64,000 nucleotides of DNA, from positions 1,732,501 to 1,796,500 of the forward strand of contig JBBBDQ010001275.1 of the NCBI GenBank assembly GCA_037127315.1. Direction: 5' to 3'. The DNA is from Ascarosepion bandense. Lineage: Eukaryota; Mollusca; Cephalopoda; Sepiida; Sepiidae. Below the pieces are notes generated by a model. It saw only the letters and a list, made by a program, of their open reading frames with translations, had not been told where the DNA came from and ran no database searches. Positions within the stretch are counted from its first letter, which is position 1. Each line of letters begins with the position of its first letter. The position numbers and the translations under genes were made by a program. Shown one piece after another: positions 20,651-32,000 of the stretch.

Positions 20651-22426
20651 GTTGTTATTTCGAAATGAATGGCTTTAAAAGGTTAAGAACAAGCAAGACC
20701 TCTTTCATCAGGGAGGCATTATTGTATGTACAATGTGGACCAATCAGAGTAAAGCAACTTTTACTTTGGAGAATATGTGGGAAGACTTAAAATTAATCTT
20801 GGTGGGCATTGGTATTAAAATTTTATAAAATTAAGATCAGCATTATTAATTAACTATTATATCTACTATATTTTTGTTGCTAAAAAAAAACAAAAAACAA
20901 ACTATATATATATATATATTTTAATATTTTAACAATTTTGTAGATTTAGAAAATTATTAATATTTTAGACGGGGGGGGGGGAGAGAGAAAAAGAACGCAT
21001 ACATGAATAAACTTACAAACATTCACATATGGAGAAATATTCACAAACATTAGTAAGAAAAAACATATACATAGTAATACACCCATGTATATATACATAC
21101 ACAAATTTCAAAATTTAGTCTTTATCGAGATGTCAATTTGTCTGTTAACTTTTAGGCAGACTAAATTGCTACATATTGGATACAGTCACAGCGGATTCAT
21201 AAAATCACTGGCCTCATATGAATGGGGTCAGGATAGACATAATCATATTTCAATGCATGAACACATAAGCGGGATATATATATATATATATATATATACT
21301 GTTTAATTAAAAACAGAATATCTACTCAAATACAAGCATCTATTAAAAATAATGTTCAAACAAATAAATTAAAAATGTCAGTGGTTAATTCATTTCGTTA
21401 ATCTTCAGAACTTTATATAATATATGTGTGTGTGTGTGTGAAAATTCAGATATTGATAAAAATATATCTGTAATAAGAAAATATGAATAAAGACAAAAGA
21501 AAAGTTTTTCTTTACCAATAAATTTTGTCTTCAGTGAAACGTTATTAAAGAAAACATTTATTTTGCAACAATTATTTATGAACAAAAGTAAAGTTCTTGT
21601 TGTGTTTTCAAAAAGTTTAAGTTTAAGAACACTCAAATATTCTTCAAGCTGTGAAAGTCAAGATAAACTATGGAGAATGCTCAGTGATGTAATTTAATGC
21701 CTCATAAATGAAAGTGAGTAAATGCTGTTATTATTTTTTAATGTAATTATTATTATTTTAAACTGAGAAATTGATTTATGTACTTATTTCAAATAATATA
21801 ATTTTTTAATTTAATCACATTTTTTAAAAAATTTTAATATTTTTATGGTCATGTATGTTGGCTTCAGAAAAGAATATTTCTTTTAGGAAAGAAAATATTT
21901 TATAAAAATCTGATGTCCAGAATTACATTTTGGCATTTTTGGATGGCAACACTCTCAAGAATTGTTTTGCCTAAGTAAGTTATTTTCTCTTTTAATAAAT
22001 TTGTTATGGTTGGTACGTGATGTAATGGAATGCCGACAGTTATCAACTTAGCATTTAAATACAACTCAGCTAATTTGTATAGGATACCACAGTAACATTC
22101 TTTACACTGAAGTTGGAAATATTTCTAAGTTGGACAAATGTTTTTGAGAAATTGTTGTGTATAAGATCTTGTGTGTGTGTATTCATGCTTGTAGCTGCTT
22201 GTTACTCCTTGCAATATTTATCGTATAGAGAACGGAGGTGTTTTAGGGTGGTTCTTCCCACTTGAGATTTCCATTTTCTCTATTCCTATGGGTAGCCTCC
22301 TTTTGGTGGGACCTCGTTGAACTTGACGTGCTCTTTGCCCAAAACCAAGGCACTGCAAAGATTCAGTCACATAATGCTTGGCTGGGGAAACACACAGCAA
22401 CAGTAATAATTTGGCATCGCCACCTT
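20651..22426. other. AT-rich spacer with microsatellites
   Basis: No supported gene. Contains a G10 tract at about 20973 followed by GA repeats, a TA tract at 21277-21298 and a TG tract at 21425-21441. Short frames at 21085-21306 and 21385-21636 look like chance. Confidence 0.45.
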
Positions 22427-23905
22427 AGAAAAAAGGAAAAGAAAACAGAAAATAAGACAGAGAAAAAGAAAATAAGTAAAAGAAACAAAGAAAAAGAATA
22501 TAAAAAATAAGACGAGCAAAAAGTAAGAAAAAGAAAAAGAAATAGAAAAAGAAAATAACAAAAAGAAAGAAAAAATAAGGAAAAGGAAAAAGAAAAAGAA
22601 AAAGAAAAGAAAATAACAAAAAAGAAAGAAAAGGAAAAAGAAATAGAAAAAGAAAAAAGAAAATAACAAAAAGAAAGAAAAGGAAAAAGAAATAAAGAAA
22701 GAAAAATTAAGGAAAAGGAAAAAGAAATAGAAAAAGAAAAAAGAAAATAACAAAAAGAAAGAAAAGGAAAAAGAAATAAAAAAAGAAAAGAAAACAACAA
22801 AAAGAAACAAAGAAAGAAAAAATTAAGGAAAAGGAAAAAGAAATAGAAAAAGAAAAAAGAAAATAACAAAAAGAAAGAAAAGGAAAAAGAAATAAAAAAA
22901 GAAAAGAAAACAACAAAAAGAAACAAAGAAAGAAAAATTAAGGAAAAGGAAAAAGAAATAGAAAAAGAAAAAAGAAAATAACAAAAAGAAAGAAAAAATA
23001 AGGAAAAGGAAAAAGAAATAAAAAAAAGAAAAGAAAACAACAAAAAGAAACAAAGAAAGAAAAAAATAAGGAAAAGGAAAAAGAAAAAAGAAAATAACAA
23101 AAAGAAAGAAAAGGAAAAAGAAATAAAAAAAAGAAAAGAAAACAACAAAAAGAAACAAAGAAAGAAAAATTCAGGAAAAGGAAAAAGAAATAGAAAAAGA
23201 AAAAAGAAAATAACAAAAAGAAAGAAAAGGAAAAAGAAATAAAAAAGAAAAGGAAACAACAAAAAGAAACAAAGAAAGAAAAATTAAGGAAAAGGAAAAA
23301 GAAAAAGAAAAAAGAAAATAACAAAAAGAAAGAAAAAATAAGGAAAAGGAAAAAGAAATAAAAAAAGAAAAGAAAACAACAAAAAGAAACAAAGAAAGAA
23401 AAAAATAAGGAAAAGGAAAAAGAAATAGAAAAAGAAAAAAAAATAACAAAAAGAAAGAAAAGGAAAAAGAAATAAAAAAAAAGAAAAGAAAACAACAAAA
23501 AGAAACAAAGAAAGAAAAATTCAGGAAAAGGAAAAAGAAATAGAAAAAGAAAAAAGAAAATAACAAAAAGAAAGAAAAAATAAGGAAAAGGAAAAAGAAA
23601 TAAAAAAAAGAAAAGAAAACAACAAAAAGAAACAAAGAAAGAAAAAATAAGGAAAAGGAAAAAGAAATAGAAAAAGAAAAAAGAAAATAACAAAAAGAAA
23701 GAAAAGGAAAAAGAAATAAAAAAAAGAAAAGAAAACAACAAAAAGAAACAAAGAAAGAAAAATTCAGGAAAAGGAAAAGAAATAGAAAAAGAAAAATGAA
23801 AATAACAAAAAGAAAGAAAAGGAAAAAGAAATAAAAAAAGAAAAGAAAATAACAAAAAGAAACAAAGAAAGAAAAAATTAGGAAAAGGATAAAGAAAAAA
23901 AGAAA
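22427..23905 (+). repeat. purine-rich minisatellite, about 115-128 bp unit
   Basis: About 1.5 kb that is almost all A and G on the plus strand, with rare T and C. The marker CAAAGAAAGAAAAA recurs about every 102-128 bp, and each unit holds two half-units (...AAAATAACAAAAAG... and ...AAAACAACAAAAAG...). The long minus-strand open frames (up to 305 codons of F, L, S and Y) are by-products of the absence of stop-forming triplets and are not genes. Confidence 0.95.
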
Positions 23906-23909
23906 AACA

Positions 23910-24842
23910 AAAATTGATCTCAAATCAGCAGACAATCAAATAGAAATTGACAAGAAATTCAAGGAAATAACCATGATAAACACCCCTATAGGCTTATTAA
24001 GATGGACTCATCTACCATTTGGGCTAAAAAATTCCAGCTATATTTTTCCAAAAGCAATTAAAAAAATCTTATTAGAAAAAAGAAAAAACATGATAATATA
24101 CCAGGACAATATTTGTGTCGGGTGAGAATTAAAGAAGAATTCAAATATTTGTGTCGGGGTGAGAATAAAAGAAGAATTCAAATATTTGTGTCGGGGTGAG
24201 AATTAAAGAAGAATTCAAATGTAAAACAAAGTAAATTTTGATAAGATTAGAAAAGGCAGGCTTGACCATTAACAAAGATAAATCTAATTTTGACTGTACG
24301 AAGATATCATATTTAGGATATCAAATATCAAAAGAAGGCATACCACACGATGATAGACTAACAAAGAAAGTAACAGAAATAGCTTCTATGACAAATAAAA
24401 ACGAATTACAATCCTTTTTGGGGCTGACAAATTTTTATAGTAAATATATACAAAGATACAGCAACATAAGAGAACCATTTGCAAAATTACGCAAAAAAAT
24501 TAACGAATTTGAATGGACACAGAAGCAAACCAAAAAGATATCCTGAGGAGCAAATCAATTATAAAAGTTTTTGATCCTCAAAAAAGAAATAACGTTAAAC
24601 ATCAGCAGAAACTAACTATGAAAAAAAAAAGTATGGAGCATTGAAAGAGCACAAAACTTTTGATGGGAAAAAAAATTCTTATTAAAATCAAACCACAAAC
24701 CATTAGAAACCATATTTAATTTGAGAAAAGAATTGCCAAAAGTTACATTGTCAAGTAATTTGAGATGAGCAATAGAAATCATGGCATTCAATTTTGATAT
24801 AGTGTTTGTAAAAGAGAATGCCATTCCTCATGTAGACACCTA
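23910..24842 (+). pseudogene. Ty3/gypsy-type reverse transcriptase and RNase H, degenerate
   Basis: Translation from the edge of the purine repeat gives KIDLKSA, then TPIGLLRWTHLPFGLKN, then MIIYQDN. These are RT motifs of Ty3/gypsy elements, where YQDD would be expected at the last; the second Asp codon is AAT (24108-24110). After a triplicated segment (24111-24222) the frame resumes with LEKAGLTINKDKSNFDCTKI and FLGLTNFYSKYIQRYSNIREP (24238-24540), the thumb/connection region. The RNase H part (24540-24842) is only traceable in broken frames, for example FDPQK, and has a TGA at 24766-24768 where Trp is usual. The N-terminal gag and protease are missing and no LTR was found. Continues after the SINE as the integrase. 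Confidence 0.85.
24111..24222. repeat. 36-37 bp tandem triplication inside the RT
   Basis: Three copies starting ATTTGTGTCGGG at 24111, 24147 and 24184, each running to GAATTCA. The unit covers the codons just after the YQDN motif; unit lengths of 36 and 37 shift the frame. Confidence 0.9.
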
Positions 24843-24934
24843 ATCAAGATTGCAATTCAAGAATGAAAAGAAGAAAGACAAAAAAAGATAAAATAATACA
24901 CTTTGTGAAAACAGACGTTCTTTCTCTAAATAGC

Positions 24935-25241
24935 CAGTCAGTCAGTTAAATGCCATACGTGATACATGCTTGGGCGATCATGTCCCGCAAGAGACATGAC
25001 TGGGCAGAAGATTATTCCGCAGTAGGTTGCCATTGCTTTCTGCGGTAGACTGGTTGTCGACCAAGGCTATAAAACCCAATCTGTCCTGCTATTTAACCCA
25101 TAACTGGAAGGAAGAGATGGATTAATACCTTTCCCAAGGGTATTTGCGCGTAAGTGAATACAATGGATTCAACTGGAATTCGAACTCGGCTCCCCGGTTT
25201 CTCGTTCCGAGCTGATATCCACTGTACCACAATGCACATCC
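24935..25241 (-). mobile_element. tRNA-derived SINE, reverse, inside Ty3 element
   Basis: Well-preserved reverse copy. From the left: 'CAGTCAGTTAAATGCCATAC', 'GGGCGATCATG', 'GCAGTAGGTTGCCATTGC', 'GGAATTCGAACTCGGCTCC' (box B complement), ending AATGCACATCC. It separates the RNase H and integrase parts of the Ty3 element, so it inserted after that element. No clear target duplication was found. Confidence 0.93.
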
Positions 25242-25249
25242 TAGACACA

Positions 25250-26060
25250 ATAAAAAAACAAAGCAAGACCCAGTATTAAGCAAAATAGCAGAGAGAATAA
25301 AAAATAATATATGCAGTAATTGTTTGATGACAGAGCAACCCTTCAAGGAAACAAAGCACAAACTAACCACAGAAAATGGCATAATATGCAATGGAGATGC
25401 AATAGTAGCTCCACAAATATTGAGTAGGAACATATTAAAAGGAGTACATGATGACGTACATTGTGGCATAACAGCAATGCAAAGAAGACTAAAGTTGCAG
25501 GCGTGATGGCCAGGATATTCAAAAGATGTTGAGGAATACGTTAAGAGATCCTCAATATGTGTGAAAATAAAGAACTTCAAGCAAACAAAAATTCACTCAT
25601 AGCCTAAGGAAGTAGAGGGTCTATATAGATCACACACATATCAGAGATAGGGGATTATTCTTAGTATTAGTAGACTCATATTCAGGATGGCCAGGAATTG
25701 TCAGAGTAAAAGACAGAAAAGTCACCACAATAAAACAAATACTAAGAACCATATTCCAAAGGAATCCAGTACCCTAGACACTAGTTACCAACAATGCACC
25801 CAAATTTTGTGATGAAAATTTATGTGCATGCTTAAAACAAATTGGATGCAAGATACCACCATATCACCCACAGTTTAATGGCATTGCAAAAAGAATGGTA
25901 CAAACCCTGAAAATGGGATTAAAATCATTTTCACCACGAATGAAAAACACAGAAGCATATTTACTAAAGATGTTTCTGAGTTACAGATCCATTCCACATG
26001 CAGGAAGGAAACCGAGCCCTTTGACATTAATGGGAAGACAACTCAGCCCCTACAACTAAG
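25250..26060 (+). pseudogene. Ty3/gypsy-type integrase, degenerate
   Basis: The zinc-binding region reads NILKGVHDDVHCGITAMQRR and EEYVKRSSICVK, so the two His are present but the first Cys of the pair is Ser. A TGA (25504-25506) and a TAG (25600-25602) sit at positions that are usually Trp in relatives (A*WPG, HS*PKEV). The catalytic core has VDSYSGWPG with its Asp. The second acidic residue is lost (LVTNNAPKF, codon AAC at 25800-25802), and so is the third (NGIAKRM, codon AAA at 25889-25891). Frameshifts are also present. The protein would insert cDNA into the genome; this copy cannot. Confidence 0.88.
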
Positions 26061-26482
26061 TCCTTTGCTATGAGAGAAAAGGTGTGGTATAGAAAGAATA
26101 AAGAGACAAATTCAGAAGAAGCAAATTTCCTGATGCAAAAAAGGTCACAACACGACTATATTGGAAAAGAAGGGACAAAATATATTGGCACATGCAGATC
26201 AGTTCAGAAGAAGAAACGAACTGGTGGATGTGGAGATGGAAGATCAGGAACAAGGGCAACATATACTGGCACATGCAGATCAATTCAGAAGCAGAGATGA
26301 GCTAGAGAACGTGGAAATGAAAGGTCAAGAACAAAAAGAGGCAGAAAGTTATAAAAGTGAAACAGAGCAGAAAATAATAGGTGAGAATGAGGAGATGGAC
26401 AAAGATGTGGAGGAGAATGCAGAGAGACTGAGATCACCAATAAAGAGAAAACAAGAGAGACAAGAGGAAGGACAGTACAAAA
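26061..26482 (+). pseudogene. C-terminal tail of Ty3 polyprotein with internal repeats
   Basis: Continues the pol reading frame beyond the integrase. The frame at 26161-26482 has a duplicated segment ILAHADQFR(R/S)R(N/D)EL, then VEM(E/K)(D/G)QEQ, and a very acidic, Lys- and Glu-rich end. No known fold. The open frame continues artificially into the LINE fragment that begins at 26483, giving a false fusion. Confidence 0.55.
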
Positions 26483-26952
26483 CAGTCTCTCTCTCACCGG
26501 CGAGACGTGGCTTCGCTGTGTCTCTTCTATAAATACTTTCACGGCTTCTGCTCCGATGAACTTAGATCACTGGTGCCCCCTAAATACGAATTTGCACGAG
26601 ATACTAGATTAGCAACTAGATCCCACCCTTTTACAGTGAAACCGATAAAATGCAGCCGTAACTTCTACTCCAACAGTTTCTTTCCTCGCACTTCCCGACT
26701 GTGGAATTCTCTTCCAAACGATTGCTTCCCCGACGGCTACAATCTCCAGGAGTTTAAATGTAAGGTCAATAGACACCTCCTAACACACTAACCTGCTCGA
26801 CACTCATCCTCGCTATCCTTACTCATCTATCACCTTTCTCCTGACATTCCCTATGTCTATCCACTCCTTCTCTTTACCTTCCCATATGTAGCCCCATGCG
26901 CAATAGTGGCAGTGGAATGCCTTGCTTGGGGTGAGATGATTAAAAAAAAAAA
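26483..26952 (+). pseudogene. LINE 3' end, 5'-truncated
   Basis: Begins inside ORF2 (CTCTCTCACCGGCGAGACG) and matches 61776-62255. It encodes FYKYFHGFCSDELRSLVPP and TRSHPFTVKPIKCSRNFYSN up to the stop near 26790, with one frameshift after the SVSLL segment. The 3' UTR follows, with the hairpin GCCCCATGCGC...CTTGCTTGGGG and a final A-run (26941-26952). The 5' truncation at the junction with the Ty3 tail is the usual result of target-primed reverse transcription. Confidence 0.88.
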
Positions 26953-27929
26953 CAATAATAATTAGGAATAGTAAGAGTAAAAAAAAAGGGTGTATGACCT
27001 CTTTGATTCAGGGAGGTGGAGTATCATATGCAAATGAAGAGAGCAGTATATACAGTGACTACTTGGAGAAGTAGGATAGAAAATAGCCTGTTGTCACAGA
27101 GGACATACAGAGCTGTGCTATGACTATTGCTACTCACATTGATATGTGAAACATAACAGAAAATATGAAAAAGTTATAAAAAGAAAAAAGAAAATATTAA
27201 AAGGAAAAAGGAGAAAGAAAATGAATGCTTTCATAAAGAAATTATTTTATTTCAAAAACTGAGCAAACTACAATTTTTATTTTTCAGATAAACAGACAAA
27301 CCATTTTTATGTTAGCTTTCAAGATGTTTATTACATAAATTATTTTAATGTTGGGTTAGTTGGAGGTGTTAAAGAAAAATCAAAAAGCTTTCTGTTTAAT
27401 TCGATCTGTTCAGCAAACAATTCTCATTGTGCTTTTAGAAAATAATTATTTTAACAATAGGAAATTCAGTTATTTTTTTAGAATAGGCACACATAGATTT
27501 ATATTGAAATGAACAAAAATTCACCAGATAATGATTTCTTCATAATTTTGTGTAAAGCCTATCTATCCATCTACGTAGCTATATTTTGAGAAAGAGAGAA
27601 TGTGAGAAAGAATAAACCAAATATTTGTTCAACGAAGAGCGGCAAAAACCAACCCTACCAATAACAAGTCTGCCAAATAACGAAAATGAAAAATAAAAAA
27701 TAACAAAAAACAGACACTTATCTAAACAAACATCTTCATTGCACAATATCTACAGAACACAAACATAATGGCAACAAACACCAAGAAAGCACTCAGGGAC
27801 TCCAATCTAAAATTGTTATTTCGAGTTTAGTGATCTTCAAATGACCAAGATCTCTCTCTAGACAAAATTCAATGAAGGGTCTGTTATACAATCAATCCTG
27901 ACCAGGCATCTCGACATCAGCCGATTTCT
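26953..27929. other. AT-rich spacer
   Basis: No recognised gene. 'CCTCTTTGATTCAGGGAGG' near 27000 resembles 'CCTCTTTCATCAGGGAGG' near 20700, hinting at one dispersed repeat. Confidence 0.4.
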
Positions 27930-28220
27930 TACCACATTGACATGGCTTCTCTTTATCCTTTCTACAAATATTTTCATGGCAATTTTTCTGATGAATAGTT
28001 TTCTTTTGTGCTTGACTGCATGAATTTAGTTTATTACTAGATTAGTTATTAGGTATCATCATTTTACTGTCCTACTCACGAGATGCAATCGTATATTCTA
28101 TTCTAGTAGGTTTTTTGCCACATTTCTTTCCTTTCTGCCCTTTACAGTTTTCAGAAATTTAAATTCAATATCAGTTGTCATCTCCTGTCATCTTGAAACC
28201 TGTTCCTTTATTGTCCTATT
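27930..28220 (+). pseudogene. old LINE ORF2 C-terminal fragment
   Basis: Broken frames give HIDMASLYPFYKYFHGNFSDE, corresponding to HRRDVASLCLFYKYFHGFCSDE of the younger copy, then decayed sequence to about 28220. No tail or A-run remains. Confidence 0.6.
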
Positions 28221-29052
28221 CCTCACTTTTCATTAAAGTCTACTATTAACCCCTTATGTTCTAGTAGCAATATGTAAAACCATGAAATCTGTGGTTGGGT
28301 GGTAAGTCACATCAGATCTGTTAGTGGCATCTCCCAGGTATAAGGGAGTTTTGAAAATTTTATTTCTTTTTAGAAAACCAAACTAGCTACAATAGCATTT
28401 CCGCTACTTCCCAAAGTAAATAACTGTTATAGTGCCCTATCTACATTGGAATGAACTCTTCCTCCTTCATAAATACTAACCTGTGAGACTTCCTAGAAGA
28501 GGTAGTTGAGATGCAGTGTATCTTGACAGTTCGGACAGACATTTCTATCTGCTAACACTATTATTTTGTATATATGTTCTGTTTTTCTAATACACTGGTT
28601 CAACCGACCTTCTTTTTTCATGTTTTTTGTCCTGGCCCAAACAGGCTACAGCAATAACAAAGGTAAAAATGAGAATGCAAATGTAATTTAAGTTATACAA
28701 AGAAAAAACACTTTATTGCTAAAAAATTAAAAAACTAAGCAAATTCATACCTTTTTATTGAGAATAGGATGACCTATTCTCAGACTAACAAGTACAAGAA
28801 AAAAAAAAAAAATAGCAAAAATAATAAAATTTTAAAGAATATGATCCGCCAAAAAAACTGCTCCCACCTGCTGTGTAATTGTTACAAAAAAAGCCTTAGC
28901 TCTAAACTTTCAACTGTTCAAAAAGTTCAAAAGTTCCTTATTTTTTTCTGTTTTTTTTTCCACTTTGGAGATAAAGTGTTGTTTCTTTAATACCTGGCTC
29001 CTTTCGATACCTTGTTTGCTTGCCTTTAATTTCAATGGAAAGTTTGTTTTAA
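28221..29052. other. spacer, no recognised gene
   Basis: The frame at 28769-28990 begins in an A-run and has no recognisable family. Confidence 0.4.
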
Positions 29053-32000
29053 TTTTTAAACACGTGTTATTATATTATTAAATTATTTATTTATATTAAA
29101 TTTAAACACGTGTTATTATATTATTAATTATTTATTTATATTAAATTTAAACACGTGTTATTATATTATTAAATTATTTATTTATATTAAATTTAAACAC
29201 GTGTTATTATATTATTAAATTATTTATTTATATTAAATTTAAACACGTGTTATTATATTATTAAATTATTTATTTATATTAAATTTAAACACGTGTTATT
29301 ATATTATTAAATTATTTATTTATATTAAATTTAAACACGTGTTATTATATTATTAAATTATTTATTTATATTAAATTTAAACACGTGTTATTATATTATT
29401 AAATTATTTATTTATATTAAATTTAAACACGTGTTATTATATTATTAAATTATTTATTTATATTAAATTTAAACACGTGTTATTATATTATTAAATTATT
29501 TATTTATATTAAATTTAAACACGTGTTATTATATTATTAAATTATTTATTTATATTAAATTTAAACACGTGTTATTATATTATTAAATTATTTATTTATA
29601 TTAAATTTAAACACGTGTTATTATATTATTAAATTATTTATTTATATTAAATTTAAACACGTGTTATTATATTATTAAATTATTTATTTATATTAAATTG
29701 AAACACGTGTTATTATATTATTAAATTATTTATTTATATTAAATTGAAACACGTGTTATTATATTATTAAATTATTTATTTATATTAAATTTAAACACGT
29801 GTTATTATATTATTAAATTATTTATTTATATTAAATTGAAACACGTGTTATTATATTATTAAATTATTTATTTATATTAAATTGAAACACGTGTTATTAT
29901 ATTATTAAATTATTTATTTATATTAAATTGAAACACGTGTTATTATATTATTAAATTATTTATTTATATTAAATTTAAACACGTGTTATTATATTATTAA
30001 ATTATTTATTTATATTAAATTTAAACACGTGTTATTATATTATTAAATTATTTATTTATATTAAATTGAAACACGTGTTATTATATTATTAAATTATTTA
30101 TTTATATTAAATTGAAACACGTGTTATTATATTATTAAATTATTTATTTATATTAAATTGAAACAAGTGTTATTATATTATTAAATTATTTATTTATATT
30201 AAATTTAAACACGTGTTATTATATTATTAAATTATTTATTTATATTAAATTTAAACACGTGTTATTATATTATTAAATTATTTATTTATATTAAATTTAA
30301 ACACGTGTTATTATATTATTAAATTATTTATTTATATTAAATTTAAACACGTGTTATTATATTATTAAATTATTTATTTATATTAAATTTAAACACGTGT
30401 TATTATATTATTAAATTATTTATTTATATTAAATTTAAACACATTATTATATTATTAAATTATTTATTTATATTAAATTTAAACACGTGTTATTATATTA
30501 TTAAATTATTTATTTATATTAAATTGAAACACGTGTTATTATATTATTAAATTATTTATTTATATTAAATTGAAACACGTGTTATTATATTATTAAATTA
30601 TTTATTTATATTAAATTGAAACGTGTTATTATATTATTAAATTATTTATTTATATTAAATTTAAACACGTGTTATTATATTATTAAATTATTTATTTATA
30701 TTAAATTTAAACACGTGTTATTATATTAAATTATTTATTTATATTAAATTGAAACACGTGTTATTATATTATTAAATTATTTATTTATATTAAATTGAAA
30801 CACGTGTTATTATATTATTAAATTATTTATTTATATTAAATTGAAACAAGTGTTATTATATTATTAAATTATTTATTTATATTAAATTTAAACACGTGTT
30901 ATTATATTATTAAATTATTTATTTATATTAAATTTAAACACGTGTTATTATATTATTAAATTATTTATTTATATTAAATTTAAACACGTGTTATTATATT
31001 ATTAAATTATTTATTTATATTAAATTTAAACACGTGTTATTATATTATTAAATTATTTATTTATATTAAATTTAAACACGTGTTATTATATTATTAAATT
31101 ATTTATTTATATTAAATTTAAACACGTGTTATTATATTATTAAATTATTTATTTATATTAAATTTAAACACGTGTTATTATATTATTAAATTATTTATTT
31201 ATATTAAATTTAAACACGTGTTATTATATTATTTAAATTATTTATTTATATTAAATTTAAACACGTGTTATTATATTATTAAATTATTTATTTATATTAA
31301 ATTTAAACACGTGTTATTATATTATTAAATTATTTATTTATATTAAATTTAAACACGTGTTATTATATTATTAAATTATTTATTTATATTAAATTTAAAC
31401 ACGTGTTATTATATTATTAAATTATTTATTTATATTAAATTGAAACACGTGTTATTATATTATTAAATTATTTATTTATATTAAATTGAAACACGTGTTA
31501 TTATATTATTAAATTATTTATTTATATTAAATTGAAACACGTGTTATTATATTATTAAATTATTTATTTATATTAAATTTAAACACGTGTTATTATATTA
31601 TTAAATTATTTATTTATATTAAATTGAAACACGTGTTATTATATTATTAAATTATTTATTTATATTAAATTGAAACACGTGTTATTATATTATTAAATTA
31701 TTTATTTATATTAAATTGAAACACGTGTTATTATATTATTAAATTATTTATTTATATTAAATTGAAACACGTGTTATTATATTATTAAATTATTTATTTA
31801 TATTAAATTTAAACGTGTTATTATATTATTAAATTATTTATTTATATTAAATTTAAACACGTGTTATTATATTATTAAATTATTTATTTATATTAAATTT
31901 AAACACGTGTTATTATATTATTAAATTATTTATTTATATTAAATTTAAACACGTGTTATTATATTATTAAATTATTTATTTATATTAAATTTAAACACGT

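Noticed and set aside
22363..23935. Long minus-strand open frames (up to 305 codons) rich in Phe, Leu and Ser
   Set aside because: They are read from the purine minisatellite, which lacks the triplets needed for stops on that strand. Several overlap in all frames with the same low-complexity composition and no domain.
26161..26532. Fusion protein of acidic repeats and a LINE segment
   Set aside because: The last residues come from a LINE 5'-truncation point at 26483; the fusion is accidental.
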